Origin: Lentzea sp. NEAU-D7
GTDB lineage: Bacteria > Actinomycetota > Actinomycetes > Mycobacteriales > Pseudonocardiaceae
Reading direction: 5' to 3'
Assembly: GCF_026242055.1 (NCBI RefSeq)
Contig: NZ_JAPJDL010000004.1
Location: forward strand, 284,701 to 348,700
Length of the DNA: 64,000 bases
The first letter of the stretch is position 1; each line of letters opens with the position of its first letter. Made by a program: the position numbers and the translations under genes. Below are positions 17,968 to 25,225 of this stretch, piece by piece. Under the pieces are notes generated by a model, which worked only from the letters and a program-made list of their open reading frames with translations, had not been told where the DNA came from and searched no databases.

Positions 17968-18866
17968 AGCGGCGACCCCGGTGACAGCAGCATCGCGGGT
18001 GGCCGCAGCTGGCTGATGCGGCGGTAGTCGACGGTCGCGAACCATCCCGAGATGCCCTCGTACATCTTCGAGATCTCGGACTGCTTGCTCGACAGGGACT
18101 CGTAGGCCTGCTTGAACTTCTCCGCCCAGTAGTAGAGGAGCCCGAGCAACGCCGCCAGCGCCGCCGGATGCGCGGCCCGGGCCATGGCCGCTCTGGTCAG
18201 CGCCCACGCGATGGCCGCGTCCACCATCTCACCGGCCGCGGTGGTGACGAACTTGCTAAAACTGCGCACCGCCCTCACCGCGTCCTGGTAGCGCTTGGCC
18301 ACCTCCAGGCACACCGGCGCGAAGTCGGTGGCGGCATCGGCAAGCGCCAGCAGGTACTCGCGGGCCTCGTTCGCGGCCCGTCCCTCCCACACCCACTCCG
18401 ACCCGGCACTCGCCGAGGCGATGTTGCGCCCGATGCCCTCGGCGACCTTCCCGATCTGACCCCACACGATCGCGCAGCGCTGAAACCCCGCCCAGTCACC
18501 GGTGAGCCAGGTGAACGCCTCCTGGAACGGATCCTTGCCCACCAGCCACACCGCGGCCTGCCGCGCCGCCGCACTGACGCTGAGCAGGTCGTGCCGCCAG
18601 TCATACTCGAACAGCGGTGTGGTGGCGTGCAGCTCCGGATCGGTGAACCAGTCCGAGGGCTCGCTCGGATCGGCGAACGACGGGGCGTCGAGCGATCCGC
18701 CGTACCGTCGCGCGAAGTTCGGTAGCGGCCCGTCCAACGCCCTGAACAGCGCGTCGAAACGCTGCTTCTCCTCGTCGTCGAGTTTGGCGAACGCGTCGGC
18801 GGTCTGGTCGACAGCCCGAGCCGCCCGGTTGGTCCGGTCAGCCAGTTCCTTGGTCGCTCCGCTCAT
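17964..18866 (-). CDS. WXG100/ESX-like helical protein
   Basis: 300 residues from the ATG at 18866. Long alpha-helical regions run throughout: NRAARAVDQTADAFAKLDDE near the N-terminus and, in the centre, a WVWEGRAANEAREYLLAL segment matching the W-x-G turn of WXG100/ESX substrates, followed by ALADAATDFAPVCLEVAKR. A hydrophobic stretch AALAALLGLLYYWAEKF lies near the C-terminus. Actinobacterial proteins of this shape are EspA/EspB-like or toxin-carrier parts of type VII secretion. No ESX core genes are in the window. Operon with the downstream small gene. Confidence 0.6.
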   Translation of the reverse strand: MSGATKELADRTNRAARAVDQTADAFAKLDDEEKQRFDALFRALDGPLPNFARRYGGSLDAPSFADPSEPSDWFTDPELHATTPLFEYDWRHDLLSVSAAARQAAVWLVGKDPFQEAFTWLTGDWAGFQRCAIVWGQIGKVAEGIGRNIASASAGSEWVWEGRAANEAREYLLALADAATDFAPVCLEVAKRYQDAVRAVRSFSKFVTTAAGEMVDAAIAWALTRAAMARAAHPAALAALLGLLYYWAEKFKQAYESLSSKQSEISKMYEGISGWFATVDYRRISQLRPPAMLLSPGSPL

Positions 18867-19222
18867 CAGCCGGTGGATTCGCTCGTGGTGACGGGCCGCC
18901 AGCGTGTCAACACAGCTGGGCACGCCGGCCGGAACTTGGCTACCGCTACGACCATGCGCACGGCTCACCGGCACTCGTCCAGCGGCTCATGACATGCGAG
19001 TACGTCCACGAGACCAGGTAACTCTCGCCGGACGGCTCGCGGCTGACCGATCATTCGGGACCGCCGTCCGGTTGTCGCTTACCGCTAACAGGACGCTGCT
19101 AACGTCGGACCCCGCCACGGCGGTCGACGCGCACAACGAGCCGGAGCCGACTCTGTTCTGAACTCCGGCACCACCCGCGCAGGCTGCCAACCAGTCAGCC
19201 GACCGCGAGGAACGCCCGCCGG
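18867..19222. other. Intergenic region
   Basis: About 355 bases between divergent genes. No coding frame with convincing bias, no repeat and no RNA gene seen; promoters for both flanking genes are expected here. Confidence 0.3.
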
Positions 19223-19714
19223 ATGTCCACCACCGTCACCACCCCACGCATCGGCGCTCGGGTGCTGCTGCTCGACGCTCACGACCGCGTGCTGCTCATT
19301 CACGCCTGCGATCCGCACGACCGCGGCCACCACTGGTGGGAACTGCCCGGCGGCGGCCTCGACGAGGGTGAGAAGCCGGAGGACGCCGCTCTGCGCGAGG
19401 TGGCGGAGGAGACAGGCATCGTCATCCCGTCGCTGGGACACAAGCTGTGGATCCGCGAATCCCGCTTCCACTACAAGGGTCGCGATCACCACCGCGAAGA
19501 CCACGTGTTCCTCGGCCGCATCACCGACACCGCGCCCAAAGTGGCACTCAAACCCACCGAGAACGAGAAAGCCGGACTGATCGAACGACGCTGGTGGTCA
19601 GCAGCCGAACTCCGCCAGTGCACCGACAAACTGCTTCCCGCTCAGCTTCCCGGTCTCCTCGACGAACTCCTCGAAGGCAGGCTGGGCACCACGCCGCTGA
19701 AGCTGGTCGACTGA
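19223..19714 (+). CDS. NUDIX hydrolase
   Basis: 163 residues. A complete NUDIX box, GGGLDEGEKPEDAALREV then AEETGI, lies at about residues 48-70 and carries all the metal-binding glutamates. Flanking elements ARVLLLDAHDRVLLIHACD and GHHWWELPGG are typical of the MutT-like subgroup that cleaves nucleoside diphosphate-X substrates. Cytoplasmic, single-domain, full length. Substrate cannot be predicted. RBS is weak (GAGGAACG). Confidence 0.92.
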   Translation: MSTTVTTPRIGARVLLLDAHDRVLLIHACDPHDRGHHWWELPGGGLDEGEKPEDAALREVAEETGIVIPSLGHKLWIRESRFHYKGRDHHREDHVFLGRITDTAPKVALKPTENEKAGLIERRWWSAAELRQCTDKLLPAQLPGLLDELLEGRLGTTPLKLVD

Positions 19715-19951
19715 CCGCGTTGCCAGCGGATGCGGGGCTGACGCTTCACCGAGGACTTTCCGCATAGTCGGTGGGGCTGTGTCGAGCGTTTGGAGCGCAC
19801 ATTCTAGCCGACGCACCATGTCGGCACGGAGCAACTGGCGGGCCTGATCAGGCGACACCGCAGTGACTTGCACCTAGCCGGCAAGAGAGCCACCGGTCGT
19901 CCGGTCGAGTCGTACTTGTAGGTAAGCGTGCCGTCCACTGGGACGGTTCGA

Positions 19952-20524
19952 GAAGCTGCCGATCCATGACGCGAGAACCTATCGCTGCATTCGTACGTAT
20001 GTTCGATTAGATCCGTGCGGCGTTCCTGATGTCTGTCCTTCGGGTCACGACCTGAGGGGACTGACGAAACATTGGTCGGGGTCCAGGTCGCAGCTCCGGA
20101 GCGCGAGTGCGCCGTCGCGACGTGCGGCGGTCTCGGTGTGAAAGCGGAGCAGGACGAGGTCGAGCTCGGGATCGTTGCCGGTCGTGCCAGCGACTTCGTT
20201 GATCTCACGGAGGCGGTTATCGGATAGTGCTCGACGAGTGTTGGCGAGTCCGCGTGGTTTGGCGACGCGTCGTGCCGGATTGTCGCTTTCGGACATGAGG
20301 CGGTCTGCGATCGCGTGCGGGTAGAGGCAGCGAGCCGCGACGATGCGGTTCCAGTACGTCTCGTAGACGCGCAGCGTGCTGGCGAGTACGGCCTTGGACA
20401 TGCTCTCGACTTACTCGCGGATGCTCGGCATCGAGGTCAGTGCCCGTTGGTCGAACCGTTGTTCCGGCCGAACCGCGAGGCGGTTGAGCAGAAGCCGCGC
20501 CGCCTCGAGGTCGATGTCGTTCAC
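19952..20524 (-). pseudogene. Decayed tyrosine integrase
   Basis: A frame beginning GTG at 20524 reads NDIDLEAARLLLNRLAV, the usual N-terminus of an actinobacterial tyrosine recombinase. It hits an in-frame TAA at 20411-20413 and continues in the same frame with SKAVLASTLRVYETYWNRIVA. The expected DNA-binding middle is missing: reading jumps directly to CLYPHAIADRLMSESDNPAR, a deletion I estimate at about 50 codons. The catalytic domain begins normally (NRLREINEVAG, LRFHTETAARRDGALALRS with the first catalytic Arg) but stops at 20045. The second half with RHxxH/Y is not recognisable. It must be inactive, and probably once moved the adjacent region. Confidence 0.65.
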
Positions 20525-20646
20525 GATGACTCTCTGCGCACATACGCGCTGAGCGCCTGGTCGAGCGCCGCCGTCGTGCAGACGACAAGGAGGTCGCCAG
20601 CGGCAGAGGTGGTGAGAAGAAGCCCGTCGCCGCACGCAGTAAACAT
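20521..20646 (-). CDS. Small ORF upstream of integrase remnant
   Basis: A 41-codon frame from the ATG at 20646 with good codon bias: MFTACGDGLLLTTSAAGDLL then CTTAALDQALSAYVRRESS. Its TGA overlaps the GTG of the integrase remnant (GTGA), so the two were translationally coupled. It may be the C-terminal part of a longer gene whose 5' part lies in another frame between 20650 and 20750 (GQAAELAARHIAEPTVLD). No family assigned. Confidence 0.35.
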   Translation of the reverse strand: MFTACGDGLLLTTSAAGDLLVVCTTAALDQALSAYVRRESS

Positions 20647-20733
20647 CGGTGCTGGACCGCCACGGGGAGACGGATGTGGCCGAGCTTCCGGCGGTCGAGC
20701 ACTGTCGGTTCAGCGATGTGCCGCGCAGCCAGT

Positions 20734-20922
20734 TCAGCGGCTTGACCAAGGACCTGGCACCCAGACGACCATGGACATCATGGTTGTGAACGCGTAGCGC
20801 GAGAAGCCTCGTTTGAACTCGTTCAGGAGGCCGGGCAACCGGTAGCCCGTCAACCCGAGGCGAGTTGCTCGATTGATGGTGCTGGCCGCCTCGATTTCGG
20901 CCAGAGCTTCTACGAGGTTCAT
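20734..20922 (-). CDS. Short protein coupled to cytosine methylase
   Basis: 62 residues from an ATG that overlaps the methyltransferase stop as ATGA. The sequence (EIEAASTINRATRLGLTGYR, LPGLLNEFKRGFSRYAF) is basic and helical, followed by a hydrophobic end TTMMSMVVWVPGPW. The sense reading may continue in another frame after about 20745, so the gene could be frameshifted and longer. Function unknown; the tight coupling suggests a role linked to the methylase or the mobile region. Confidence 0.45.
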   Translation of the reverse strand: MNLVEALAEIEAASTINRATRLGLTGYRLPGLLNEFKRGFSRYAFTTMMSMVVWVPGPWSSR

Positions 20923-21956
20923 GCCGCACGCCCTTGGGTCGGCGCGTGCGTGATCGCCTGGAAGTCGTCAAGCAGCACCGAGACTGCGAGGGCGGCTTGG
21001 TGCGGGACAACGCCGTTGCCGAGGATCCGCAGCTGGTCGACGCGGAGCAGCGGAACGTCTGTGAGCCACCCAGCCGGGAGGCCCATGAGGTGCTCGACGA
21101 ACGCGGGGGACAGCACCGGACCGCCGTGTACGCCTGGCACGGTCGGATGTGGGACTGCTCGGCCAGTGACGTTCTCCCAGCGGGTTACAACATGGGAGAA
21201 GGCGCGCCAGTTCGTGTGCGAGGGCGGCGGAGTCCGGGACGAGTTGTCCCGGATGACCGCGTCGACTTGGGCATGGAGCCTCGTGGCGCTCGCTGACGCA
21301 CTGCAAGCATGTCGTTGACGATGTCGTGCAGACTCACCTGACGACCGAGGGCGCGGCGCCGTGCCGGATCGGCGGCGCCGCGGTTGTCGCCGTCTCGCGC
21401 CTGCGGCGTCGGGAACAGCGGGCCATGCGAGCAGGAACACGCGTTCGCGGCGGTGTGGCGTGCCGACGTCGGAGGCGCGAACGCTGCGCCAGACCGCGTC
21501 ATACCCTGCCTCGGCCAGGTCCCCGAGAACGCGGTGGAGTCCGCCGTTCCTCCAGCGGAGCGCGGCGACGTTCTCCACGACGACGAACTGCGGTCGTAGA
21601 ACGCAAATGCCCTCCACGACGTCGATCCACACTCCACTGCGCGTTCCCTTCTCGATGCCTTTGCGTCGTCCAGCGGCGGAGATCTCCTGGCAAGGGAACC
21701 CGACGGTGAGGACGTCGACTTGCTCGACCGTGGTCCAGTCGACGAGGCGAAAGTCGCCCAGGTTGGGCACGTCAGGCAGGCGGGCGGCGAGAACCTCTTC
21801 AACCTGTGCGTCGTGGTCGGCGCACCACGCGATGCGACCGCCACCGAAGGCAGCCAGGACCCCGATGTCCAAGCCGCCGTAGCCGGTGCAGAGCGAACCC
21901 AGCACCGGCCCAGGACCGAACCTGACGGACAGGTCGGGAGCGACGCGCGTGTTCAT
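20919..21956 (-). CDS. DNA (cytosine-5) methyltransferase
   Basis: From the ATG at 21956, which overlaps the upstream methylase stop (ATGA), about 345 codons. C5-methylase motifs in order: LGSLCTGYGGLDIGVL (motif I), VLTVGFPCQEISAAG with catalytic PCQ (IV), FVVVENVAAL with ENV (VI), VGTPHRRERVFLLAW (VIII) and, at the C-terminus, LPAGWLTDVP and RILGNGVVPHQA (IX/X). Between about 21430 and 21300 the main frame becomes Arg-rich nonsense, while another frame reads PTPQARDGDNRG and GRQVSLHDIVNDML, which fits this variable region. Two compensating shifts are therefore likely. The catalytic half is intact. No cognate endonuclease gene is next to it. Confidence 0.8.
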   Translation of the reverse strand: MNTRVAPDLSVRFGPGPVLGSLCTGYGGLDIGVLAAFGGGRIAWCADHDAQVEEVLAARLPDVPNLGDFRLVDWTTVEQVDVLTVGFPCQEISAAGRRKGIEKGTRSGVWIDVVEGICVLRPQFVVVENVAALRWRNGGLHRVLGDLAEAGYDAVWRSVRASDVGTPHRRERVFLLAWPAVPDAAGARRRQPRRRRSGTAPRPRSSGESARHRQRHACSASASATRLHAQVDAVIRDNSSRTPPPSHTNWRAFSHVVTRWENVTGRAVPHPTVPGVHGGPVLSPAFVEHLMGLPAGWLTDVPLLRVDQLRILGNGVVPHQAALAVSVLLDDFQAITHAPTQGRAA

Positions 21957-22837
21957 GCGGCGCGTGCTTTGACGGCCGCTGAGCGAGACGGACGAAGTGG
22001 TGTGCGGAAGATGAGCACGTCTTCGTGTGCGATCAGGTGCAGGGGAAGACCCGCCTCGCGCTGCTTGCGGAGGAAGTCGCGTTGGAAGAACGAACCTCGG
22101 GCGACGAAGTCGTGCTCGGCGACCCGTGCGAGAAGAGCAACACATCGTTCCACCGGAATGAGGCCGGCGTTGCGTCCACAGGTGAGGATCTGCGAGGGCA
22201 GGTCGATGAGTTCGGCGTGCTCACGCCAAGGGCGGACCGTGATGGCGATGTGCCCGCCTGGGCGCATGAACTCGCTGAGCGCGCCGAGGATGCGGGTGAA
22301 TCCGCTGAGCAGTCGATGGTGGCCGATGTTGGCGAGGTTGCCGCGGTCGAGCGTGCTGCCGTACTGGTGGAAGTACTTCTGAATGCCCTCGCCAGGAGCC
22401 ACCGCGACTTGGCCGTGCGTTGACGGTCCATACGGCGGCGAGGTCACCACGAGCGCGACTTGGCCGCGCAGTTCGGCGGGCAGCAACGTGGACAACTGAC
22501 GGGCGTCGCCATGGAAGACCTGGCCGTCGTGATCGACGCCTTGCTCGGCAGCGAGAGCGAGGTTGTTGCCGGCGACGGTGACCCAGTGCGGTTCGTACTC
22601 GACGCCCACGGCGCGCCGTCCGAGGCGCACGGCCTCGACGAGCGTTGTGCCGATGCCGCACATCGGGTCCAGCACTAGGTCGCCGGGCTCTGTGTAGTGC
22701 GCGATGGCGTAGCGCGCGACGTCGGGCAGCATCTTCGCGGGATGTGCGGTCGACTCGCGGGTGTAGCGGTTCTTCCGCTGGGTTGAGGGCGAGGTCTGAG
22801 CCGTCGACCAGACGGACACCGGGAGTTCGCTGTTCAT
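21953..22837 (-). CDS. DNA methylase, N4/N6 type
   Basis: 294 residues. An S-adenosylmethionine site with motif I LDPMCGIGTTLVEAVRLG (about 55-72), motif II GVEYEPHWV and the amino-methyltransferase catalytic motif TSPPYGPSTHG (about 130). Later parts include SEFMRPGGHIAITVRPWRE. These are hallmarks of enzymes methylating the exocyclic amine of adenine or cytosine. Motif I precedes the SPPY motif. Start and stop overlap both neighbours by four bases (ATGA), giving a three-methylase operon. Its partner upstream is a degenerate relative. Likely self-protection of the element or epigenetic regulation. Confidence 0.88.
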   Translation of the reverse strand: MNSELPVSVWSTAQTSPSTQRKNRYTRESTAHPAKMLPDVARYAIAHYTEPGDLVLDPMCGIGTTLVEAVRLGRRAVGVEYEPHWVTVAGNNLALAAEQGVDHDGQVFHGDARQLSTLLPAELRGQVALVVTSPPYGPSTHGQVAVAPGEGIQKYFHQYGSTLDRGNLANIGHHRLLSGFTRILGALSEFMRPGGHIAITVRPWREHAELIDLPSQILTCGRNAGLIPVERCVALLARVAEHDFVARGSFFQRDFLRKQREAGLPLHLIAHEDVLIFRTPLRPSRSAAVKARAA

Positions 22838-23679
22838 CGGATGACCCCCGCTTCGATGACGGCGTTGGCGAGCGGTCGAGCTGCGTGGTCGTGGGGCTGG
22901 GCGAACACCAGCACGTCCGAGTGGATACGGAGATGTGGCGCGGGAAGACCGCGCACCGCGGCGCGGTGTCGCGCACGATGAAGTTCCTCCGCGTCGTGGT
23001 CGTTGAGGTCCACTTGGAACCGGCCGCTGTGGATCGGGGCGTGCACGGCGACGATGTGCTGGAGATAGAGGAGATCGGCGAACTGGGCGCTGGTGACGAC
23101 CTGGCCGGTGCGGTCCACGAGTTCACCGCTGGCCGCGTCGTTGTGGGTCAACACGACGAGGACACCGCCGACTCGGAGCAGTCGTGCCGCGGTGAGCACG
23201 ACCTGGTCCGCCAACTCTGCGATCGTCTGGTGAGGCGGCGTGCAGGTGATGACCAGATCGGCGGTCGCGGTCGGCTCCTGCTCCACATCGGACTCAGAGT
23301 TTGCCCGACGGCCGAGATCGTTCACGGCTTCGACCGCTGGCCCGGTGGAGCTTGAGCTGGTCGGCCAAGGCAGTACGACGACTCGGTCGTCCGGGCGGCT
23401 GAACGCGCGGACCACCTGCTGAATGAGGCGGACCGGCCAGTCTTCGTCCAGCGGAAACTGTGCAGGACCGCAAGCCCACACGGTCGCCGGCGTCGGGCCT
23501 GTCGTGGATGAGGACGGGCGCCTCACCGGCCGGGCCGGACTGACCCTGCTGACGTTGGGCGCAGTCGGGTACGGCCTGCGAGTGCCATCAGCGCGGGCAG
23601 AGCCGGGTGCTGAGGACGGTCGTGCTCCAGGACGGCGAGCCGTCCCATCGGTACCAACGGAATCGCCGAATCGCGTCAC
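22834..23679 (-). CDS. Degenerate methyltransferase-like protein
   Basis: 281 residues from the GTG at 23679, placed five bases after GGAGG. The middle and end parallel the adjacent methylase (TVWACGPAQFPLDEDWPV, AARLLRVGGVLVVLTHND, SDVLVFAQPHD), but the glycine-rich AdoMet motif I is absent and the catalytic SPPY is replaced by TPPH in CTPPHQTIAELADQ. I infer a duplicated methylase that lost catalysis and may serve as a specificity or regulatory partner. First gene of the methylase operon; divergent from the secretion operon. Confidence 0.62.
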   Translation of the reverse strand: MTRFGDSVGTDGTARRPGARPSSAPGSARADGTRRPYPTAPNVSRVSPARPVRRPSSSTTGPTPATVWACGPAQFPLDEDWPVRLIQQVVRAFSRPDDRVVVLPWPTSSSSTGPAVEAVNDLGRRANSESDVEQEPTATADLVITCTPPHQTIAELADQVVLTAARLLRVGGVLVVLTHNDAASGELVDRTGQVVTSAQFADLLYLQHIVAVHAPIHSGRFQVDLNDHDAEELHRARHRAAVRGLPAPHLRIHSDVLVFAQPHDHAARPLANAVIEAGVIR

Positions 23680-24050
23680 GGATCCTCCAGGTCGGGGATG
23701 TCGCCTCATTGGCGGGCGGTGATTGACACCCCTGAACTCCGAATGCGGATCCTGTTCGGGACGTGCGAGTTCTTTTTGGGCTCCAGACGGCGTGGAGGTC
23801 GCTAACCGATCGAGTACCGGACAGGTACCGAGGTGCTAATCCGCTGGTAGCGGAGGGGTAAGCAGCTGTGAACTCGTTCGACCGCCCGTACCCGCCATGG
23901 CAGGCGTGAATGCTGTTGGTAAGAGCCAAGTCATTGCTGGGTCAGAGTTTGGTGATGGTCAGCGTGGCGCCCTGACGGAGCTGGATTTCCACTTCGTCAG
24001 GAGTTCCGATGCTTCCCAGAAACTGCCCTGGTATCACTGTCGGCTCGATG
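23680..24050. promoter_or_regulatory. Divergent promoter region with inverted repeat
   Basis: The region separates the methylase operon from the type IV secretion operon and must drive both. It contains an inverted repeat GTACC-GGACA-GGTAC at 23814-23828, a candidate operator. A minus-strand micro-frame (23942-24037, 31 codons, ending RQGATLTITKL) has plausible codon use but overlaps the other strand's start region. Confidence 0.4.
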
Positions 24051-24875
24051 CCGCTCGACGTCGTCCGCTCTGCTTTCGCGTGGCTCGTTGCCGGCCCTCA
24101 TCCGGTGTCCGTCGACGGGAGCCTGTTCGACGGGTTCCCTGATCGCAGGGTTCGGGTGGACGAAGTCCGTGACCTGTTGCTCCGCCGGACATGCCCACAG
24201 AGCGTCCGCGATGCAGTGTGGACTCACCTCGTCCGGCTTGCTCGGACCGAAGGTGCAACATGGACGGTCGCGTGCGCCGGGATCGCTTTGCCGGCGCTAC
24301 TCAACGTCGCGTCGAAGCTGACCGCTCGGTTCGCCGACGATCCGAGCGACATCCACAGTTCGGTGCTAACAGGGTTTCTCGCCGAGCTAGCCACGATCGA
24401 CCTCAGCCGTCCGCGCGTCATGGTGCGGCTGCGCTGGGCCGCCTGTCGCGCCGGACACGCAGCTCTCCGCGAAGCACTGGACACGCCTGCGCCGTCAGCC
24501 ATTGCGATCGCTTCAGCATCTCCAACTGCGGCGTGGGGACATCCGGACTTCGTTCTCGCGCGCGCTGTCGAAGACGGCGCGGTCTCGTCCAGTGAAGCCG
24601 ACCTCATCGGCCTGACCAGGCTGGAGGAAGTACCGCTAGCCGCGGTCGCTGAACAGCGCGGCGTGAGCTACGAGGCCACGAAGAAAGCTCGCCAACGCGC
24701 TGAACGCCGCCTCGTCCTCTACCTGCGCGACGACGTCGGGCCGGTGTCCCGGAACACTTCCGAATCCGGAGTTCAGGGGTGCGAGAGGCAGCCGATCGCC
24801 TCCCCGCACACCAGTTCGCCCGACGTGCCCGCGCCGCCGTCGAGCACGACTCCGGAGGTGCCGCGATGCGCTTGA
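24051..24875 (+). CDS. Sigma-like HTH protein of secretion operon
   Basis: 274 residues from the ATG at 24051, which fits the expected N-terminus LDVVRSAFAWLVAGPHP; an ATG at 24009 with better RBS spacing would add 14 residues. The body is helical (VRVDEVRDLLLRRTCPQSVR, VRLRWAACRAGHAALREAL). The C-terminal part LTRLEEVPLAAVAEQRGVS then YEATKKARQRAERRL resembles sigma-70 region 4 or a LuxR-like HTH. It may regulate the operon it heads. A Ser/Pro-rich tail follows. Its end overlaps the pilin start by ten bases. Confidence 0.65.
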   Translation, partial: PLDVVRSAFAWLVAGPHPVSVDGSLFDGFPDRRVRVDEVRDLLLRRTCPQSVRDAVWTHLVRLARTEGATWTVACAGIALPALLNVASKLTARFADDPSDIHSSVLTGFLAELATIDLSRPRVMVRLRWAACRAGHAALREALDTPAPSAIAIASASPTAAWGHPDFVLARAVEDGAVSSSEADLIGLTRLEEVPLAAVAEQRGVSYEATKKARQRAERRLVLYLRDDVGPVSRNTSESGVQGCERQPIASPHTSSPDVPAPPSSTTPEVPRCA

Positions 24876-25225
24876 TTCGTTCGTTCCGCCACAGCAGCCG
24901 GGTTCTTCTTCTCACCGAGTTGGTCGTCGTCGTTCTGCTGATCGCCACGTCGACCGCCTCCGCGCAACCTGTGTACGTAGTTGCGCTCGCGTCCACGTTG
25001 GACGAAGTCCTCAACAACATCCGCAACTGGATCATCGGCATCGCCGCCGCCATCGCCACGGTGTGCTTCTCGATCGGCGGGCTGCGACTCCTCATCAACG
25101 GGTCGGAGCCTGGTGAAGTCGACAAGGCGAAGGCATCGTTCAAGGCCGGTGGCGTCGGGTTCGCCATCGCTATGCTCGCGCCGTTGCTCGTCGCGATTCT
25201 CAAGACGTTGGTCGGAGAACGGTGA
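24866..25225 (+). CDS. VirB2/TrbC-like pilin
   Basis: 119 residues from the ATG at 24866, after GGAGGTG and inside the end of the previous gene. A long signal-like segment (VLLLTELVVVVLLIATSTAS-AQ) is followed by LDEVLNNIRNWIIGIAAAI and two hydrophobic helices (IAAAIATVCFSIGGLRLLI and VGFAIAMLAPLLVAILKTL) around a short charged loop with GEVDKAKASFKAGG. This two-helix, small, cleaved layout is that of VirB2/TrbC major pilins of type IV secretion systems. Position directly before the VirB6-like gene supports this. Confidence 0.75.
   Translation: MRLIRSFRHSSRVLLLTELVVVVLLIATSTASAQPVYVVALASTLDEVLNNIRNWIIGIAAAIATVCFSIGGLRLLINGSEPGEVDKAKASFKAGGVGFAIAMLAPLLVAILKTLVGER

Noticed and set aside
23942..24037. 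A 31-codon minus-strand micro-ORF ending RQGATLTITKL
   Set aside because: Reasonable codons, but no RBS, no family and overlap with the other strand's start region; not enough to call.
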